Shown: positions 47,118-58,565 of the stretch, piece after piece
Layout of the letters: every line of letters starts with the position of its first letter
Position numbering within the stretch: the stretch's first letter is position 1
NCBI GenBank assembly: GCA_963966185.1
Contig: CAWZYM010000156.1
Span: 139,501 to 203,500, forward strand
DNA: 64,000 nt
DNA from: Rhabditoides inermis
Lineage: Eukaryota; Nematoda; Chromadorea; Rhabditida; Rhabditidae
Direction: 5' to 3'
The notes under the pieces: generated by a model
Told to the model about the DNA's origin: nothing
Databases searched by the model: none
Seen by the model: only the letters and a program-made list of their open reading frames with translations
Program-made: the position numbers and the translations under genes

Positions 47118-47875
47118 AGGGAGAGGGAGGGAGAGGGAGGGAGAGAGAGATGTTTGCAGTTCCTCGGAGCTAGTGACTGGCTAGTGGTGGTTCTCACTCC
47201 GATACTTCTCTCCCTCGTCGTTGCGATCACCTTCTGCATTGCCAGACTGCCCACAGTGACTGGGTGAGGGCTGAGACAACGGAAACGTATCCCTATTCTC
47301 GAAACGTATCCCTAAGTAGGCGTTCTGCACAAATAGAGATATGTTTCTCACTATAACGCGACAATCCCATGAATACAGCTAAAAATCATTTATCCCACAC
47401 ATTACTTCTAGAATGCGCACTGTGCATGTATGTTCTCTACTGTCACAAACAACGTTTTGATTTCTTATCATTGATTGATTGCAGGTACATGTCGGACAGT
47501 CGGGACCACCTGCTGCGGTCGATCCGAAGTTGGCAGGGCCGCGCCCGGCTATACGAACACATGCTGGACCACGCGAGAAGGAACACTTTCCAGATGGCGT
47601 ACGTCTTCCCCCCCTCTCTCTCTCTCCCTTTCTCTCTCCCTCCCTCTCTGTCTTTCTTTCTCTCATTCTTCCTCCCTCTCATTCTTCCTCTCTTCAGTGA
47701 CTACATCTACCACCACAAGCGCACTCTCCTCTCATCGAACTCACAAAGCCAACAAGAGGTAACAAAACATTTATAAATTCATTTGGCTTCAATGATTCCC
47801 TTTTCGTTGTCTGGCGATTCTTCAAAGATATGCTCCGACCTGCAAAACGACGATGAAGCACTCAAGAAACCATAG
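45588..47875 (+). CDS. Two-pass membrane protein, unrecognised family
   Basis: About 362 residues from 11 exons, including 45588-45710, 45781-45851, about 45929-46050, 46395-46545, about 46636-46772, then exons to a TAG at 47873-47875. All junctions fit in phase. The N-terminus is Arg-rich and cytosolic (RVLVRRRRELES). TM1 spans an exon junction (TLIATVLVTTGVVFSLGVAV). A region of about 240 residues with four Cys and two possible N-glycosylation sites (NYTEL, ITNKTHT) follows and should be outside. TM2 is WLVVVLTPILLSLVVAITFC, followed by a basic and His-rich cytosolic tail. The topology recalls small ion-channel subunits, but no family motif was found. The gene is divergent from EDEM3 and convergent with the next gene. 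I do not assign a function. Confidence 0.8.
46059..46160. repeat. (CT)n polypyrimidine tract before an alternative acceptor
   Basis: About 100 bases of ct, ccctct and cttc, ending in ctctcccag at the alternative exon at 46162. Confidence 0.9.
46162..46236 (+). CDS. Possible alternative terminal exon of the two-pass membrane protein
   Basis: A long polypyrimidine tract and ctctcccag precede GPGWGIEALLHGCARRTLAE and a TGA. The frame is phase 0, matching the upstream exon that ends NYTEL at 46050. All three frames stop before the next donor, so the exon can only be terminal. Use would give a one-pass truncated protein. The competing acceptor at 46395 lies in a hairpin. Confidence 0.35.
   Translation, partial: GPGWGIEALLHGCARRTLAERPHN
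46394..46425 (+). other. Hairpin over a 3' splice site
   Basis: GGTGGTCTCG (46394-46403) and CGAGACCACC (46416-46425) pair perfectly across a 12-base loop. The first base of the left arm is the G of the acceptor ttcag, so the fold would hide the 3' splice site of the exon starting at 46395. Confidence 0.5.
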
Positions 47876-48048
47876 AAATCGACTCAACTCTTACCACTTA
47901 CTACTTACGCTTACAGAAACTGTAGTATTACGCTCAAATATCGGTCTAATATCGTTCTTATGAATTACAAAAGTGTGGATAAATGTTTGATGCTTACCCG
48001 TAGTTATATTGGCAATGATAATGAAGTATGACGTCACAATGAGCGACG

Positions 48049-48850
48049 TCACACTTCGGTGGCTCCGTCACTCTGCTCCCTGCACTTTCGCCGCATCATA
48101 TTCGGATCGAGGTGCGCTGAAAACTAGTATAATTACAAAAATAAATAAAAATACAGTCGCAATGTAAACGTGGAAACATGAGATCAGAGAGGACGAATGT
48201 CTCACCTGCGGCGGCGAGTGCTATATGTAGGCAGACGGCCGCGCAGCCCAGATTCGCCGCGAGGTAGCCTCCGAACGCCAGTCGACCTGCTGTGCCTGAA
48301 ATACACAATACACAATACACAATGTAGTGTTCCTGAATTCTCTCGATAGTCTTCGTATTCTTCATAGCGTCTTCGTATAGTCTTGTATAATAGAGTCTAC
48401 AAAGACGAATACTATGATTTATTGTATGCAGCTATATAGGGTAACTCTCATTTGCACGATACGACAGGCTCATTTCAAAGTTTTTGAAGAATATCATGGT
48501 TCAATATTAGAAAATTAATAAACGTTCCAGAGTCTTTTTATGTGTCATACTCACGTCGTGTGCAAGTTGCTTGCTGTCAAAAGTTTCACAAAAATCAGTG
48601 CATCGTGTACAGATAACGATCAATAATGTACAGATAAATTTACAAATTTCTCTAACAGAGTTACTTACAATTGATTTCATTCAAGTTGCGAATGACCATA
48701 ATTCCCCTAAAATCCGAGCTAAGCGCCAGAATCGCGAGAACAGAAAGCAAGAATGAAAACCGAAATAACTCACCGACAGCGTTGAGAAACGAATACATGG
48801 TTGTTGATGTGACGTCTAGTAATCCGCGGATAAAATAGCGGTCCTGAATG

Positions 48851-48895
<45 letters not shown>

Positions 48896-50561
48896 GTCTT
48901 CCCTTTCTTGCTATCTAGCATCATTTTCTTTAAGAAAAGTATCTCATGCTATCGAATGCTATGTAGTTGAAATTACATTTTATTTCCCTGAACGATAAAC
49001 CACTTCTCTTCCGGCGCTCATAAATCGCACGCAATCTAACGTCATTTATGTGCGCGCTCTGATATCTCAGTTTCACATTCAGGTTCGACTGCAGGCAGCT
49101 GTTACCTAATGAGAGCAACAGAGATACAGAAAGGCAACCGAGTAGACACATACACACATCCCTCACACATGTCAGCAAGCAATTATCCAGATTGCAGCGG
49201 AGAGCTGACAAAGAAGGCAAGAAGATCCCCTACATTTCTCATTCACTGTAACAGTGAACGATTCCGAGGTGTGTAGAAAAACAAACCTGCATGAAGCAGA
49301 GAACAAAGAGGAGTATCAACAGAGTGAACACCACTAGACTCAGCGCCTGTAATTAGGAAATTCGCGTAAATAATTATTGTGATAATCATAATATGCTAAT
49401 TACCTGGTAAAATATGAATGGCCGTAGTGAGTGGATGGTGTTGTGTAGGAGGGCATAAGTAAATAGCGCTATTACGAGAGACCCGAATACTGAAAGAAAA
49501 GATCTCCATACTATGAATAGTATTCATAACAATCAAAGCCATATAAGGAAAGCACTCACCCAACGGCAACACGGCAAGAATCATGTCTTCTATCGTCACA
49601 CCACATCCTGTCAACATGAAACTGAAATCCCTCATTGTTATTATGTTTACATTATTGACTATTTATTCGTGTATCGCGTATAAATAGTAATGTACGGTGT
49701 TTGTTTACTCGCTCACTGTGCATTCGTAATGGTTGGTAGATGCTCACCTGAAGTTGCTGATCAACTGAAGGCACGACAGCCCTGCAGCGAACCAGGAAGC
49801 GCGCTGCAATGCGAACAGCTAACATGCTAACATCTACATGTTATCTCGTTATCTATCAAAAGAACCTACAGAGTTGATGCATTAGCTCACACGCTCTTCC
49901 GCATTTCTCAGGAAACGAACGTGTGTTGATTGGATTGTGAAAATATATGAGAATAAATATGATCACGCTATTTTATTCTAATTAGCGAGGCTTCATTATA
50001 GAAATTTGAGGTACATTCATTAATTCATTTCGATCCACTATAAATCAAAAATAACTCACCTTCACGTTGATTCCTTTCAAACAACAGTACGTTTCCGTTG
50101 CCGAATCATACGCTTCTTCCAAGTCGCTAGAACTATTACGATTACAAAACTGTATACTTACGTGGTTTTATTGGTGTTCGGTGCTTGTATCGTATCATAT
50201 GCATAATTCATCGGTCATCGTTCACATTCAGCGACTGCTATACAGCTATACTAAACTAGAAAGAGTTATATTCAGAACGCAACACTCAATACTCAAACAC
50301 AGAATTGCAACGCAAAACTAATTATCCATAAACCATAATAATTCAATAATTTGATCGAAAAGCGGCATTAGGACAAGGTGCTATAAGGACAGCTCACAAA
50401 ATCGGTGCAGAAACTGTTACAACGGGAAAGGAAATTATAGCTATAGGAACGTTCAATAAAACAAACAAAAAGAACAATGGAAATGCGCACCCTTCGTCGT
50501 CTTCCGAGCTGACGGAGCCGGGCTTGACATAGGTGTGGGAAATGGTATGGGAGCGACTCAT
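48049..50561 (-). CDS. Small four-pass membrane protein with C-terminal PDZ ligand, unrecognised family
   Basis: About 209 residues from nine exons (50510-50561, about 50058-50126, 49747-49803, 49560-49623, 49405-49487, 49289-49348, 48777-48843, 48205-48295 and 48049-48116), all in phase. The N-terminal tail is Ser/Glu-rich and cytosolic (SVSSEDDEGDLEEAYDS) with a CC pair. Four hydrophobic stretches follow: WFAAGLSCLQLISNF, MILAVLPLVFGSLVIALF, LSLVVFTLLILLFVLCF and YLAANLGCAAVCLHIAL. The tail is basic (NMMRRKCRE) and ends ATEV, a class I PDZ-binding motif. Size and topology recall claudin, MARVEL or TARP-like proteins, but the defining motifs were not seen. It is convergent with the previous gene across 173 bases that contain TGACGTCA at 48029-48036. 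Confidence 0.75.
48856..48892. repeat. (CT)n microsatellite in an intron of the four-pass protein
   Basis: About 18 uninterrupted ct units in the intron between the exons at 48777-48843 and 49289-49348. Confidence 0.9.
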
Positions 50562-51162
50562 CCTGAAAGTGAAGAAGCCATGTGGACGCGGCGCGTATCA
50601 CGAAAGCACATCTCCCAGTCAGCATAAACAGAAAACAACAGGAACGCGCCACAAGTGCGTAGTGGGGGGACGAGTAATGTGGAGGGAGAGAGTCACACAT
50701 AAACAATCAGCGAAAAACGACACCATCGCTGCCCGCCCCTAATCTCGAGCATATCAACAGGATGAGGAGGGGAGGATTTCTGGATTCTGGATGCAAGAAT
50801 TGCGACAAGCCGAGACATATTCGATTACGGGGGAGGGCGTATGGGGATAACAACCCCCTCGGAACACATTGGGAATCATTGCTCTCCTCTCGGAGATCAC
50901 GAGAGAGAGAGAGAGAGAGGAGAGAGAGAGGAGAGAGAGAGAGATGAGAGATAAGTATAGCATACACGTGACGGGGGATGACCGCAGTTGATATACGTGA
51001 CAAGAATAGAAAAAGAGCAGAGCACTCCAAAATAAAACTGACTCACTGAAAAGATCAAAGAAACAAAGAGGCGGGATAGAGAGAAAGAAGCAAGGGAGAG
51101 AGGGGGGGAGGGTGTGAGGAATGCATGCGAACGCTCATGACGCCTATTCTCGGCAGCTGGAA

Positions 51163-51193
<31 letters not shown>

Positions 51194-51933
51194 CATAACC
51201 AAGAGCAAAAAGAACGTCGTCTATGAAAACTGCTCGACGAAATTGGAGCTGGGAAACAAAAGCGGCAATGGGTGAGTCTTTCTCTCACGCGATTGAGCGT
51301 GTCCTGTATTTTATATATCTATCTCAAAAAATCACAGACGAACGATTCTAGAGACGACACGCAAGCAATAAAGAAGAGAATTCTCTACCGCATGTAGTCT
51401 ACGATACATAAAAGGTGGTCTGACCAATTAGAGAGGAGGGAGAGAGGGGGTGGGAATGAGAGGAAGAGAGAGGGAGGAGAAGGAGGAGTCTGTCTCTCGC
51501 AGGCGGCTCTCTCGCCCGTCCCTTTCAGGCGCTCTCATAACTCAATTATTCATTAGAACAAGAGGATAGAGTTGCGCCACAACTAACACACCTCTGTAAA
51601 GTCTCTCTCTCTCTCTCTCTCCCTCTCTCTCTCTCTCTCCCTCTCTCTCTCTCTCTCGCTCTCTCTCCACACACCAGACACGGCAGCACACTTTTTATCG
51701 TTGCCAGATATTCCATCTCTCTCATAGAGAGCCGCGTGCCGAATCTGAATCGCGGGAATAAAGAAGAAGGAAGCTTCGACGGACAGCTTCCAAACACAAT
51801 TCTACTAGTCGTCAATGCAAAAATATACACAAATCCCGGAGGGGCGGGGCCCGATACAAAACAAAGAGAGAGAGGCTCAGGGAAGCGAACCCTGGACACG
51901 AGAATGCTAAGGTGAGGAGATGACAGGGGGCTA
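50562..51933. other. Intergenic region upstream of the four-pass protein gene
   Basis: 1.37 kb with several (GA)n or (CT)n tracts (about 50902-50945, 51163-51195 and 51600-51667). It should contain the promoter of the four-pass protein on the left and the 3' UTR of the acyltransferase on the right. No coding exon was found. The 219-codon minus-strand frame crossing 51546-52205 overlaps the real last exon in another frame and is not a gene. Confidence 0.5.
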
Positions 51934-52408
51934 CTAGTGAGCGGTGATCGGGACACGGTCGTCGTCACTCCTCTGCGTATCTGGCTGGGGGACGATGCAG
52001 AAGTCGTCCTCGCTGTCTGTGCTCTGCCCCCTGCTGGGAACGGCGGGTTGAACGAGCAAAGCACACGTCTCCTGCTGCACCGCCTTCCACCGAGCCTGCT
52101 CCGCTTTCCTGAAATGCACAGCTTTGCAAAAACAAGCCTCAATTTTAAATTAATAGAAAATTGTACCCTAGCTATTTCCAAAAATGTGATTCTAGTGAAC
52201 CACAAAAACTCACGAAATAATTAAAATCTAAGAATATAGGCTTCTAGAAACACGTGTTGTATATTCGGAGAAAGCTGCCCACACATGATAATCCGAAAAT
52301 CTTTCAAATCTCCGAATCCGGTGCTCGGCGAAAGTGCAGACTTTTGTCGAATTTAGAGTCGGTCGCAAATGTGTGTGCACGCTAATCTCTCTCTCTCTCT
52401 TTCTCTCT

Positions 52409-52457
<49 letters not shown>

Positions 52458-54834
52458 TCTCTTTCTCTCTCCCTCTCCCTCTCCCTCTCCCTCTCCCTCT
52501 CCCTCTCCCTCTCCCTCTCCCTCTCCCTCTCCCTCTCCCTCTCCCTCTCCCTCTCCCTCTCCCTCTCCCTCTCCCTCTCCCTCTCCCTCTCCCTCTCCCT
52601 CTCCCTCTCCCTCTCCCTCTCCCTCTCCCTCTCCCTCTCCCTCTCCCTCTCCCTCTCCCTCTCCCTCTCCCTCTCCCTCTCCCTCTCCCTCTCCCTCTCC
52701 CTCTCCCTCTCCCTCTCCCTCTCCCTCTCCCTCTCCCTCTCCCTCTCCCTCTCCCTCTCCCTCTCCCTCTCCCTCTCCCTCTCCCTCTCCCTCTCCCTCT
52801 CCCTCTCTCTCTGTCCACCCACACCCACACTCGAGACAGGATGGACCGGGAAATGGGCACTGGCCATTCACAGTGTGTTGCGTGCAAAGGAGGCGCCCCT
52901 AGGGAAAATAGGAGGAACAAGCTAGCTTGCGAGAGAGACAGAGGAGATTCCTGCGTGAACGATTCCTGCGTGACACAAAAACAACGCATATTTTATGGAG
53001 GCACTTTGGAATTCATATACCATAACGAATTCAATCAAAATGCAGAAAAAATTCCAGGAAAGAATTTTGAAAATTATGAAATCTCTCTAACTAAAAATGT
53101 TAATATTCATCTCAGAATGATCGCAGATTGGAGGAATCAAAACCAAGTTACATTAACTGAAGCACAATGCGTATTTACAGTGTATTTTGTTCATCAGAAC
53201 TGACAAGTATGGACGTGTCTGAAGAAACCCTGACGTACCTGTACCAGAGGAAACCGTCGAAGGGTCCGGCTGTGATTCCGGCGGCCTCTGCGATCGCACA
53301 CTGACAACGGGCAGCGAACTGCGCGGAAGACTCGTGAGGGCTGCGCCTGCAACACCACCATGTCTGTCTGTCTGTCTGTGTCTGTGTCTGTGTCTGTGTC
53401 TGTGTCTGTGTCTGTGTCTGTGTCTGTGTCTGTGTCTGTGTCTGTGTCTGTGTCTGTGTCTGTGTCTGTGTCTGTGTCTGTGTCTGTGTCTGTGTCTGTG
53501 TCTGTGTCTGTGTCCGTGTCTGTCTTTCTGTCTGTCTGTTTGTCCGTCTGTCCGTGTCTCACCTGGCCACATCCAGGTACGTCACCTCGTAGACGATGGC
53601 CCACGAGGAGAGCACCCTCAGCAGGTACGATCCAAAGTCGTCCTCGGACCAGAACGAATCGCCGAAGCAGCCGGTCTGCCTGCAAATCGTGCATAATTGC
53701 CGAGGCGACGTAATACCATACTCTGCTCACATTCTATTTCTAGCCGTCTAATAATATCGGAATCACTTGTGCACACACAGAACGCTCATAATTGGCTGCA
53801 AGTACAAGCGGTTGAGGCACTTACACTTAGGCGGAGGCACGTTGAAGCATACATATTACATACACTTATACTCTCCAAAAACACGCATCATTAGTCATGT
53901 TTACGACTGCAGTCTCGCTCTCTCGAAACAACTAAGCCATATTCCAGGACATCGAATCGACAAAAAAAGACTACACACGGATAACACATCATGATAAATA
54001 ACGACGACTGAGTAATCTCACGGTCGTCCGGGGATTACAGTCAGTTTGGTTCTAATTGAGAAGTACACGATTCAAACAGGCAGATAAAAAGGAAAGGGGT
54101 GACTCACTTGATGGCCATTGGGTAGATGTCGACGTTGTCTTCGAAGACGGCCTTCCGGAACTGCAGGCACTGCGTGTTGTTGGAGCAGTAGCCCTCGGGG
54201 AAGACGAGCACCGGACCTCCGGGACCGCCAGTCTGCAAACAGGGGACTGACTATTACTGTTTATAGTCATACACTCCATGTATCCGGGGGCACGGCTCAG
54301 TGGATAGAGCGTTCGTCTCTCAATCTCATGGTCGCTGGTTCGATCCCCCTCGGAGTCAATCATTATTGCGAAATTCACCAAGCCCCTGTGGTGTGGTAAA
54401 CCACTCTCATGGTAGCCAGAAGGCGTCACAGCACCATCTACGGACTCAAGAACGGAATTCAAGACGTCCGACGCCACCCAACCCAACTACCTCTGCTGAC
54501 GTCGTCGTAATCCAAGAACCCTATCTTGTTCTCGACTAGGAAAATCAATGTGAATTACTTAATACGAATGTTGAAGTCACTGAAAACAAAATTTGGGACC
54601 ACATGAATAACAAGTCAGAAGAAGAGAGTAGTTCGAGATGACATTAACAGCATCTAAACATACAAAACATACAAATTGAGCCCACCCTAGCGCGGTGCAG
54701 GACCTGCTCGAGGAAGTTGGTGCGCTCCTGCTGGTTCTTCCGATCCAGCCACATGGCCGGACACAGCTTCTCCACAAGACGCTCGATCACCCAGATGATA
54801 CCTGCAAAGACAATCTCTCTCCCCCCCTCTCTCT

Positions 54835-54871
<37 letters not shown>

Positions 54872-56505
54872 CCCACCGTGGTGCTTCTGTCCGGTGACGA
54901 CGAACCCGTAGTCCCTTCCGTGGGGCACATCTGCGAACAGAATCTGGATGTCGTTGGGCGAGAGATGGTTCGAGATGGCGACGCCTGAAAAAGAGAACTT
55001 TCCAATCACACTCTGCGCGCAAACCACGTTTCAGTGGTTGACGGAAACGACAACGCGAGTGACACTAACAATGCATTAGTCATGTCCCGTTGTCCATACA
55101 CAACCAGACCACTACAAATCATGCACCCCAACTACTCTGATCAGCGACTGTAAAATTCTGATCTGTCCTTTCTATCAGTTGCTTCATCCACAACTTGGAC
55201 TCTCCTCCCCACCCACTCACCCGGTCCCCGGGGCCGCTTCTCCTTGTTTGTGTACCTAGCCACCAGACCGAGTCCCGAACAGAACAGACGACAGTAGATG
55301 ATAGCGATGCTACTGAAAAGAGAGGGTGAGACACAGCTATTTTCTTATGTCTTCCATGATGAGCTCGAAAGCAATAAATGTGTTATACCGGTAAGTGATA
55401 TGATTTCAATTATTGAGAGGAATTAATTGCAATTACAGAACTACTAACATATGCTTATTTATATTATATATGTAATAATATTATTTTAACATTAAAAAAT
55501 ACGCACGTCTTCTGTTTCTCAGTCAACTCGACGCAGAAGGAGACGACGCAGCAGGCGGCGACGTATGCGAACGAGGAGAGGAGCAGGCAGAGACGGAGGG
55601 GGAACAGGAACGACCATCTGCAAGCAGACCTCTCTCTCTCTCTCTCTCTTTCACTTTCCTTCGCGACATTGTCTCCATTACTTCCGTGTGTATGATCATT
55701 AACGTGGATGTATATTTCTTCCCGTCAATCTTTTGTCCTGATAACACCGCACAATACATTTTCCACCCCGAAAGAGAAGGGGCGATAACCGGCGACACCG
55801 GGACAGAGAACGGGGTGTTTCAACGCCCTATGCCCTACCATCAGGTGAGCCTCAGGTGAACTACGGACAAGACGCAACCCCAACCGGATACATGGAGACA
55901 CCATACTGATCCAGTTTACCAGTTATCGACCACATAACTTAACGATTAATATATTGGCAAAGTGGAAGCATACCTGAAGATGAGGGATACATAGAAGACA
56001 GCGGTCTGTACGGGAGTCCACGTATTGAGAGGCCGGCGACGGATGAGGGACTCGGAGAAGGAGGGAGCAGGGTCGAAGGCAGTCGACAGATCGTCCTAAA
56101 CAACACAATCAAACCCAATATATTGATGTTGACTTGGAGGACCCTGAATTCAACAAAACAATTGCATTGTCAAGCCGTGTTCCAAATCGCTCCTTGCCCA
56201 CCATAGTGCATTCGGATCAAATGCTAATCCATCTCAAGCGAACTTCAACACCTTATCGCGTTGTTTTCGCTCTCCTCAAAAATAGCCTACTGAACACGAG
56301 ATGCGTCACATGTCTACTTGATAAAAACGTCCACCTGCATTTCATCAAGAGATTAGAGAGAGAGAGAGAGATATGGGCAAAAACTATTGCAGAGAACTGA
56401 TTCGATTGTCGATTTCTCTATGACACAACAACTGTCCCATTCACCTGGCACGAGTGGGGCTATCCAGACCAAAGCCAGTGTAAACCACGCGCTCTCTCTT
56501 TCTCT

Positions 56506-56558
<53 letters not shown>

Positions 56559-57738
56559 CTCTCTCCCCCCTCTCTCTTTTTCATTTCAACTTCTACAACT
56601 CGCTCAAAGAGCACCAAGGCCAAACCGCTAAAGAGACATCCATATATTTTGTCACTTCCGAGACCCCCGCAGTGTCTGTCTCCTTTTCTCTTCTCACTAC
56701 TATCGCACCCCGCGTTGGTTACTAAATGATAAGCCGTCGATAACACCAGCCATCTCCACATTCTCGCCGTTTTTATGAACGCAAGCCGAGAAAAAAATGT
56801 GGTGCGAAAATATTTTACGCCGTCTGCAGAAATACGCTGATAAACGGGACGCAAAATAGACTAAACATAGTGTGCGCACTCAAAATAATGGAATCGATCG
56901 ATAAACCAATAATGCATACCTGGACGATGGCCTCGATTCCCCAGTGGACCTGCTCGATGGAGAGGTTCCATGCGTCTTCGTTCGAAAGGAGAAACTTGAA
57001 CGACGCTGTCGAATCGACGTTCGACCGAATCAGCTGATCGGTCGTCTGAAACACATCTCCATGAATATTGGAAAAGGTTTGTTTTCACGATTTCACTTTT
57101 GTCCAGAATCCGAAAAAAAAAATTTTAAATTTTTTCATTTATCAGTTCTCAAACCCGCTAAAAACATCACCCGTTTACCAGGTGGGCTGGTAAAAACTAA
57201 ACATCTACAGTTATCAGGGCACTTATCAAAACACGCCAGCCGTCTGATACTTACGATAAGATTTGATAGACGAACAACTGACTATAGAAAGTGAAATAGG
57301 CCATAATAAGCACATTGATTAAATATACGGAATTTAAATTTGAATACATACCTTCTTGATAGATCCTGGCCACAGAGTGCCAGCCTCACACTTGGGGTAC
57401 ACTGGGGGAAAGAAAGACTGCAGCCTCCTGAAAATAACATACATTAGCCATCATAAGTGTATGACATAGTAGACTAAACATAGTGTGTAACTGTGTACAA
57501 TTCGACCCTTAAAGTTGCAACCCATTAATTTACTGCGTGGGACTCAATTCGCGACTACCATGTTAGTAAACTACACATATAATACTATTTAAGGTTGTAC
57601 TCACCTGACTCCTCCGAGATACAGGTGAGGCAGCTGGCCCCAGCTCCATCCACACAGGATAAGCACTATGGTGGACAGAACGGCCCCGAATAGAACACTC
57701 CCGTAGATGGCTAACAGTGAACCCAACAGTTCCAACAT
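51934..57738 (-). CDS. Glycerol-3-phosphate acyltransferase, GPAT3/GPAT4-like (PlsC family)
   Basis: ER membrane enzyme expected to acylate glycerol-3-phosphate at sn-1, the first step of glycerolipid synthesis. About 12 exons from a start at 57738 ([13 protein letters not shown]) to the stop at 51934. The N-terminal hairpin helix is followed by [17 protein letters not shown], the GPAT3/4-type preface. Two or three further helices follow ([31 protein letters not shown]). The acyltransferase blocks are NHLSPND (motif I, about 54940-54970), the substrate block [13 protein letters not shown] (motif III, about 54180-54210, with EGY where EGT is usual) and IYPMAIK (motif IV, near 54110-54130). The C-terminal part [20 protein letters not shown] matches GPAT3/4 rather than AGPAT1/2. 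The last exon is Gln/Asp-rich and probably disordered. C. elegans acl-4 and acl-5 are the likely relatives (recalled). Confidence 0.88.
52471..52806. repeat. (CCCTCT)n, 56 perfect hexamer copies
   Basis: 336 bases of uninterrupted CCCTCT, preceded by about 85 bases of (CT)n with ttt. It lies in the last GPAT intron. On the gene strand it is pure purine AGAGGG. Dipeptide-repeat open frames through it (PLPLPL, GRGRGR and so on) are artefacts. Confidence 0.97.
53361..53550. repeat. (TGTGTC)n hexamer array flanked by (TGTC)n
   Basis: About 22 copies of tgtgtc between short tgtc runs, in the GPAT intron between exons 53239-53346 and 53563-53681. Only two substitutions are seen near the right end, so it is probably young or unstable. 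Confidence 0.95.
54284..54540 (+). mobile_element. tRNA-derived SINE, copy 3, 3'-truncated
   Basis: Same element as at 25008 and 42408 but on the plus strand, so antisense to the GPAT gene. The head CCGGGGGCACGGCTCAGTGG and B-box GGTTCGATCCC are present. It stops at ctcgactagg, lacking the last 25 or so bases and the A-rich tail of the other copies. No clear target duplication was found. Confidence 0.85.
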
Positions 57739-57855
57739 ACTGAAAACGAACAATAGGAATCCCGTAGACACACTTGTCACCGATTTCACAACATCAATAC
57801 ACATATATCGACTTTCAAAGACCATCCCATTGACACGATTAGGTTAGCGACGATG

Positions 57856-57903
<48 letters not shown>

Positions 57904-58532
57904 CGCGAGCGGGAGAGAAGAAATGTGATCAATGCATTTTCATCTCAATCACATGGTGTCGCCCCGCATGTGGCGAATTCAAACAAGCCGTCAATCCAAG
58001 CACACACAAACAGTGGTTGGTCCCCACACTCGAATAACAACAGCAGGTCAACAGCTCAAAACAGAAAACAGAAAACAGCTATACCGCCACTCGCCCCTCT
58101 CACCCGGTATCTCCTGGAGGTGGGAGGGGCGAGAGAGTGAGCGCGTGGCGAGACAGAGAGGAGCGAGAGAGCGCGCGATCGCCAGAGAACCAGACAGCGA
58201 GGCGAGACTTCGCGGGAGGTCAGCAGCCAATAGCATCCACCGCCAGACCGCCACCACCCGGAATGGCGTCACTATCGATCAGCTGATCGGGAGTGAGAGA
58301 CGGCGGCAGACGGTCACTATCCGGCCGGTCACTCACTGCATTGATACAATCGGGTGGGCATGCGGTGGCGACTCAAAGACATTCAAAGACAAGTGATAGA
58401 TGGACTTTCGGCCGAAAATGGGTGTAATGGAATGCATTGTCATGTGAAAGTCACAACGGATACTCGCGGTGACAAGAAGACGAACAGAGAATCAAGAACG
58501 ATCATTGAATGAACTTGTGAACGCACGCCTGT

Positions 58533-58565
<33 letters not shown>

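Noticed and set aside
51546..52205. 219-codon minus-strand frame at the 3' end of GPAT
   Set aside because: It overlaps the true last exon in a different frame and reads through (CT)n.
52334..53203. Open frames of 160-290 codons across the CCCTCT array (PLPLPL, GRGRGR, GEGEGE, SPSPSP)
   Set aside because: They are translations of a perfect hexamer repeat in several frames at once and lie in a GPAT intron.
54284..54357. Possible functional tRNA gene
   Set aside because: A- and B-box matches exist, but the cloverleaf arms do not pair properly and the sequence continues as a repeat found three times, so it is a SINE head.
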